NCBI GenBank assembly: GCA_007026445.1
Contig: VDMD01000258.1
Span: forward strand, 1 to 20,857
DNA from: Schizophyllum amplum
Lineage: Eukaryota; Basidiomycota; Agaricomycetes; Agaricales; Schizophyllaceae
Direction: 5' to 3'
Length of the DNA: 20,857 nucleotides
Positions 18,716 through 20,857 of the stretch are shown here, in pieces; positions within the stretch are counted from its first letter, which is position 1, and each line of letters opens with the position of its first letter. The notes under the pieces are model-generated. The model was not told the DNA's origin, did no database searches, and saw only the letters and a list, made by a program, of their open reading frames with translations. Both the position numbers and the translations under genes were made by a program.

Positions 18716-19679
18716 ATGGGCTCGATTACTTGGTGAGTTTTCTGCTCAGGCCGTCCTACAGCCTGGTAATCATTTCGCTCCAGGTCCGCTTTATCGTGAT
18801 GCAATCCATCGTCACTCCTAACACGCAGTTCCTCAACGTCCGTCTCGATATTTGTTTAGCCTCTCCTATTATCCTGTCTTTGTCTACTGATCATCTCTCT
18901 CCAGGTCCGCTCGCTTTATCCTGTCACTCCCGACACGCAGCTCGTCAACGTTTGTCTCGACTATTGGTAAGTTTCTCCTAGTATCCAGTCCTCGTTTACT
19001 GATCACTTCGCTCCAGCTCGCTTTATCCAACCGCACATCAACTTTGCAAACATCCAGCTATCCTCCCTGTCACTCGCGACACGCGGTCAGTCAACGCTTC
19101 GTTCTCTGTGTCACTCAGTCGGTCTTTCATTCATCTTTAAATGAACTCGATACTAATCGTTGTTACTCCAGGACACAAGCTCGATTACCGCTCAGGGCGC
19201 GTGCCAGTAAGTTTTTATATTGACTTGATTGATATGAAACTGACCTCACGCAGCTTGCTTCTTACCATGACGTCTATCCGCCTGCCGCGCCCGTCCGCCT
19301 CGGCTGGCGCGCTGGCCGACGTCGAGCGTCTTCAACTGCCGTCGATGCCGCCGGCGACGACCTCAGCTCCTCGGTCGACGGCGACCTTGTCCCTCACGCC
19401 ACTCCTCGGACAGGACGAGAGACCGCCGGAGATGTCCGCCGACGTTGTTCTCGACGAGCGCAACCCGCTTGCCTCGTCCTCGTTACAACCGCGGCGGGCG
19501 TCGCGGATCGTCTCGGAGGACGTCTCTCTCGGCGTGATGGACGGCGAAGGTCAGGGTCTCGCGCGTTCTCGACGCCTCGGGCGTTGTACTCAATGCGCTG
19601 GTGCACAGGCGCGTTGCCGCGACCTCTCTGCTACGCACAGCGTGCTTATAATCTTGCAGATGCGCCTCTAGTGCTGTGA
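18716..19679 (+). CDS. Unidentified five-exon gene B, 202 aa, copy 2
   Basis: The exon series of copy 1 recurs: 18716-18732, 18905-18966, 19017-19085, 19172-19206 and 19254-19679, fully open in the same phases. Indels between the copies fall in introns: one T lost near 19126, and 3 nt gained at about 19228 in the last intron. The two exon substitutions are silent in this frame. A competing frame that is open for 176 codons here (19141-19671) is stopped at 8475-8477 in copy 1 and ignores the intron, so I prefer the spliced model. Confidence 0.5.
18787..19130 (+). repeat. Three tandem exon-plus-intron units in gene B, copy 2
   Basis: Same three units as 7781-8125, including the decayed first unit with its lost donor. 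Confidence 0.75.
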
Positions 19680-19945
19680 CCGGCGACGAATGTCGTCGTC
19701 ATCGTGCCTTGCTCACTGCGGTGCGTGCCTGCGCCTTTGCGCGTTGAAGCGGACTGACGCCTTCGCGTAGACGATCACGACACGCGGCGCTGCGCAAGCC
19801 ACCAACAACGAATCCCCCCTCATCTGCGCCACGTCGTATACACATGCACCCACAACTTCCGTGCAGGTCTGGGGCCGTGCACGCCCGTGAGTGCATGTGT
19901 TTGCTCTTGTGGGCGTAGCATGACTGACGCTGGTGTGCTGGGCAG

Positions 19946-20391
19946 TGACTCACGGCTCTTCGCGAACTCCCTCAAGTTCAACACTGAGTCACGTGCTCAG
20001 GTCGTGACCTCCGAAGTTCAACTTGCGAGTGACGTGCGCGCCCGCGTTGGCCGCCAGCCAGCTCGAAAATGACGCTGACGTCGTCGTTTCCATAGAGGTG
20101 AGTATCCTCAAGACTGTAAGGCACGTACTGACTCTATGGTAGTGGATCATGTCGTACACATGCACCCACAACCTCGTCCACCCCCCGCCGCCGACCTCTT
20201 CGCCCTCCGTCTCCTTGGCGACTGGCTCTGGCCGTTGTCCCGGCACCCCGATACCCCCATATGCCGGTCCAAGCGGGGGCGTTTCTGGCGAGGGTCTGCC
20301 CGACAAAATCAATGCAAAATGAAGCCAGACGTCAAAATAGTCGCGCGGGAATTCTCGGGGACCTACGCGACTGCTTTGGGAGGTGAGGGAA
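19946..20391 (+). CDS. Unidentified gene C, internal and 3' exons, copy 2, frameshifted
   Basis: Counterpart of 8939-9381. Introns at 19887-19945 and 20098-20143 keep canonical ends. The first exon (19946-20097) is 152 nt, two shorter than copy 1, because CC is missing near 20066, which breaks the frame after RVGRQPAR. A one-base gain in the C-run near 20257 changes the 3' exon as well. Substitutions in frame are silent except Ile to Thr near 19983. Confidence 0.35.
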
Positions 20392-20436
20392 CGAGTCTGG
20401 GGCGCGGCGGGCGGCGCGCAGCGCCGCCGCGCACTT
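20255..20436 (-). repeat. Right inverted-repeat arm, copy 2
   Basis: Counterpart of 9250-9431; hairpin at 20410-20428 and outer end at 20436. Confidence 0.7.
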
Positions 20437-20857
20437 TATTTGTCGTAATTCTTGTGAGTTTGCTGTTTACACGTCTGTGTTCTTGCTAATGCAGCTCGCA
20501 GAGTTGACGCAGCGGGCCGCGTCGCCGGGACATCTGCCTCGTCAAGGCGGGGATCTATGACGGACCATCGGCGGGAGTGCGATTCGCAGCCCGTCTCGCA
20601 CTAATCGTCTGTGTTACAGCATCAGGATGATCCCCAACGCGGGTTGATCTAGCGGTCTCGCTGCTTGTAAGTGAGTACTAGATCATCAAATGCGTGCTAA
20701 TAAACCGCCAGGAATATTCGATATACCCCCTGGATCACTCACTTTTTGCCTACAGCTACGGTAAGGTCGGCGCTTTTTCGAAAATTATCATATCTCACCC
20801 TCCGCTTTGTCGCTTCACCCCATCCGTTCTTCTACATGTTTACCCTGGCCACTCAGA
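20437..20857 (+). other. Orphan exons and start of unit-end region, copy 2
   Basis: Repeats 9432-9847: intron GTGAGT...GCAG before the LAELTQRA frame (here with an extra C near 20514), then the GTAAGT...CCAG intron and the EYSIYPL block. The window ends inside this region. Confidence 0.35.

Larger units (their letters stand above)
10997..20857. repeat. Tandem duplication, unit copy 2 (first about 9.85 kb)
   Basis: Near-identical direct repeat of bases 1 to about 9847. Besides homopolymer indels it carries true substitutions against copy 1. Examples are in GPHR introns 4 and 5 and, in 19.48-20.15 kb, GTG to GTT, AAC to AAT, ATT to ACT, GTT to GTC and ATT to ATC. There is also a 3-nt insertion in the intron at about 19228. 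The stretch 17.14-19.1 kb is almost free of differences. The mosaic of identical and diverged blocks argues against simple double reading of one molecule, but not against two haplotypes joined by assembly. Confidence 0.95.

Noticed and set aside
19141..19671. 176-codon open frame as a copy-2 gene with a copy-1 nonsense mutation
   Set aside because: It reads through a canonical intron (19207-19253). In the spliced alternative frame the TGA/TTA difference is a silent GTG/GTT valine change, so the apparent stop is better explained as a frame artefact.
1..20857. Mitochondrial, plasmid or bacterial origin suggested by the repeated unit
   Set aside because: GT-AG introns, TATA boxes with CT leaders, high GC and a nuclear Golgi membrane protein gene indicate nuclear fungal DNA. 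A nuclear-derived extrachromosomal circle is still possible and is covered in the first finding.

Overview
The window looks like nuclear DNA of a filamentous basidiomycete, probably an Agaricomycete. The evidence is high GC, short GT-AG introns of about 40-60 nt with CTNAC/CTAAT-like branch sites, TATA boxes followed by pyrimidine-rich leaders, and one recognisable eukaryotic gene. That gene is a Golgi pH regulator (GPHR/ABA-GPCR family) homologue whose protein looks basidiomycete-like. The species cannot be named from the sequence.

The dominant architecture is a direct tandem duplication with a period of about 11.0 kb. Bases 1 to about 10,996 are one full unit, and about 10,997 to 20,857 repeat its first ~9.85 kb. 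The offset drifts only between 10,996 and 11,008. Differences are mostly 1-nt indels in homopolymers, plus true substitutions, for example in GPHR introns and in 8.47-9.15 kb versus 19.48-20.15 kb. About 2 kb (6.14-8.1 kb) is essentially identical. This may be a real segmental duplication, or two haplotypes (or a circle) laid end to end by an assembler; the sequence alone does not decide.

Layout of one unit, using copy 1 coordinates: a ~650-nt polypyrimidine tract directly after the GPHR stop; GPHR on the minus strand (650-2439, six exons); a ~1.2-kb divergent intergenic region with a TATA box; a cluster of a 30-nt GC-rich module (3738-4387), part of it inside a 56-codon ORF; about 2.5 tandem copies of a ~234-nt repeat (4461-5052) carrying a strong hairpin; about 1 kb of noncoding DNA with a perfect 17-bp inverted repeat; then plus-strand unidentified multi-exon genes. 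These are gene A (6062-7539), gene B (TATA box at 7600, start at 7710, end at 8671, 202 codons) and gene C fragments (about 8939-9753). An inverted copy of the ~234-nt repeat lies at 9250-9431. The unit ends with CT-rich intergenic sequence. Copy 2 repeats this order and stops inside the equivalent of 9.85 kb.

The unexplained structure is the ~4.5-kb segment 4883-9431 (15882-20436 in copy 2). It is bounded by inverted repeats of about 170-180 nt that share a perfect 35-nt outer end with an internal 8-bp-stem hairpin. It encloses the intron-bearing plus-strand genes of unknown function. It could be an undescribed DNA element, but I saw no recognisable transposase and no target-site duplication. 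As assembled, neither GPHR copy is open: each has its own frameshifts, and both share one in-frame TGA and one frame break. I saw no tRNA, rRNA, CRISPR array, bacterial insertion sequence or viral gene.
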